5,739 nt of DNA from Gammaproteobacteria bacterium (GTDB lineage Bacteria > Pseudomonadota > Gammaproteobacteria > Burkholderiales > Burkholderiaceae_C): positions 1 through 5,739 of the forward strand of contig JAHIQV010000487.1 of NCBI GenBank assembly GCA_018903185.1. Reading direction: 5' to 3'. This document shows, one piece after another, positions 5,143 to 5,739 of the stretch. Each line of letters begins with the position of its first letter. The first letter of the stretch is position 1. Position numbers and translations under genes: made by a program. A model generated the notes under the pieces. It worked only from the letters and a program-made list of their open reading frames with translations, ran no database searches and had not been told where the DNA came from.

Positions 5143-5739
5143 GCACGCCAGTCAGCCCACCGTCCCCGGCGCCTGGCGCGGCGCGCGCGCGCCTGCTGGT
5201 GGTGGACGACGATGCCGACATGCTGCGCCTGCTGTCGATGCGGCTCGGGGCGGCGGGCTACCAGGTCACGGCGGTCGGTTCGGCCGAAGCCGCGCTGAGC
5301 CAGCTCGACATCGAGCGCCCGCAGCTGGTGTTGTCGGACGTGCGCCTGCCCGGGCGCGATGGCCTGGCACTGTTCGACGAGATCCGGGCCCGCCACCCCT
5401 CGCTGCCGGTGATCCTGCTCACCGCGCACGGCACCATCCCCGATGCGGTGGAGGCCACGGCGCGGGGTGTCTATGGCTACCTCACCAAACCCTACGAAGC
5501 CCGGGAACTGCTGGAAAAAATCGCCCAGGCCCTGGCCTTGGGCGCACCGGCCAGCCCGAGCCACCCTGCCGACGAACAATGGCGTGCCGAGATCGTCAGC
5601 CGCTCCAACCGCATGGCCGATCTGCTGGCCGAGGCCCGCATGGTCGCCCAGTCCGACGCCAGCGTGCTGCTGCGGGGCGACAGCGGCACCGGCAAGGAAT
5701 TGCTCGCCCGCGCGATCCACCGGGCCAGCCCGCGCGCCA
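5139..5739 (+). CDS. glrR: Sigma-54 response regulator GlrR (QseF-like), N-terminal part
   Basis: A cytoplasmic DNA-binding regulator that, once phosphorylated by GlrK, forms an ATPase ring and opens sigma-54 promoters. 200 residues are visible; the gene runs off the window (family length about 440-450), so the rest of the AAA+ domain, including GAFTGA, and the helix-turn-helix are not seen. Receiver domain about 18-130: acidic pocket Asp23-Asp25, phosphoacceptor Asp67 (LSDVRLPG), Thr95 (LLTAHG) and Lys117 (LTKPY), all intact. The AAA+ domain starts near 150; Walker A is GDSGTGKE at 180-187. Stretches such as HGTIPDAVEAT and ARMVAQSDASVLL match E. coli GlrR closely as recalled, which separates it from NtrC or ZraR. 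ATG 5139 overlaps the qseG stop (ATGA). The N-terminus is about ten residues longer than in E. coli, with a Pro/Ala-rich start. In enterobacteria glnB often follows. Confidence 0.93.
   Translation, partial: MSTPVSPPSPAPGAARARLLVVDDDADMLRLLSMRLGAAGYQVTAVGSAEAALSQLDIERPQLVLSDVRLPGRDGLALFDEIRARHPSLPVILLTAHGTIPDAVEATARGVYGYLTKPYEARELLEKIAQALALGAPASPSHPADEQWRAEIVSRSNRMADLLAEARMVAQSDASVLLRGDSGTGKELLARAIHRASPRA

Noticed and set aside
1..5739. Search for mobile elements, CRISPR arrays, riboswitches and sigma-54 promoters
   Set aside because: I saw no transposase or integrase motif, no spaced direct repeats, no known riboswitch core, and TGGCAC (in glrR at about 5365) is not followed by a correctly spaced TTGC.

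Overview
The window looks like chromosomal core DNA from a GC-rich betaproteobacterium, most likely order Burkholderiales and probably family Comamonadaceae. This rests on the strong G/C third-position bias, the HiPIP gene, the tRNA with encoded CCA, and the MiaB and GlrK/QseG/GlrR proteins. The taxonomic call is inference from protein character, not a search. I see no mobile element, CRISPR array or sign of recent transfer.

Layout, all genes on the + strand. 1-171: the 3' end of a high-potential iron-sulfur protein (HiPIP) gene. 236-312: a tRNA with a CAT anticodon, with a good -10 box upstream and a strong intrinsic terminator at 321-355. 372-932: yaeQ, starting only 16 bases after the terminator T-run. 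1110-1490: a small secreted protein of unknown function. 1604-2956: miaB, the tRNA methylthiotransferase. 3048-4472, 4462-5142 and 5139-5739 (cut by the window end): a sensor kinase, an outer-membrane lipoprotein and a sigma-54-dependent response regulator. I recognise these three as the GlrK(QseE)-QseG-GlrR(QseF) system.

The last three genes overlap (11 bases, then ATGA) and must be one translationally coupled operon. The kinase should sense an envelope signal through a helical periplasmic domain, the QseG-like lipoprotein should modulate it from the outer membrane, and GlrR should activate sigma-54 promoters. In enterobacteria the main target is the sRNA gene glmY. To my knowledge that sRNA is not known in betaproteobacteria, so the regulon here is an open question.

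The most unusual point is the 91-base gap between miaB and glrK. It holds an inverted repeat, the only strong Shine-Dalgarno sequence I found in the window, and a possible 11-codon leader ORF set by that site whose stop overlaps the glrK start. A small hairpin also covers the kinase start codon. The window is otherwise ordinary; I do not see a wholly new system.
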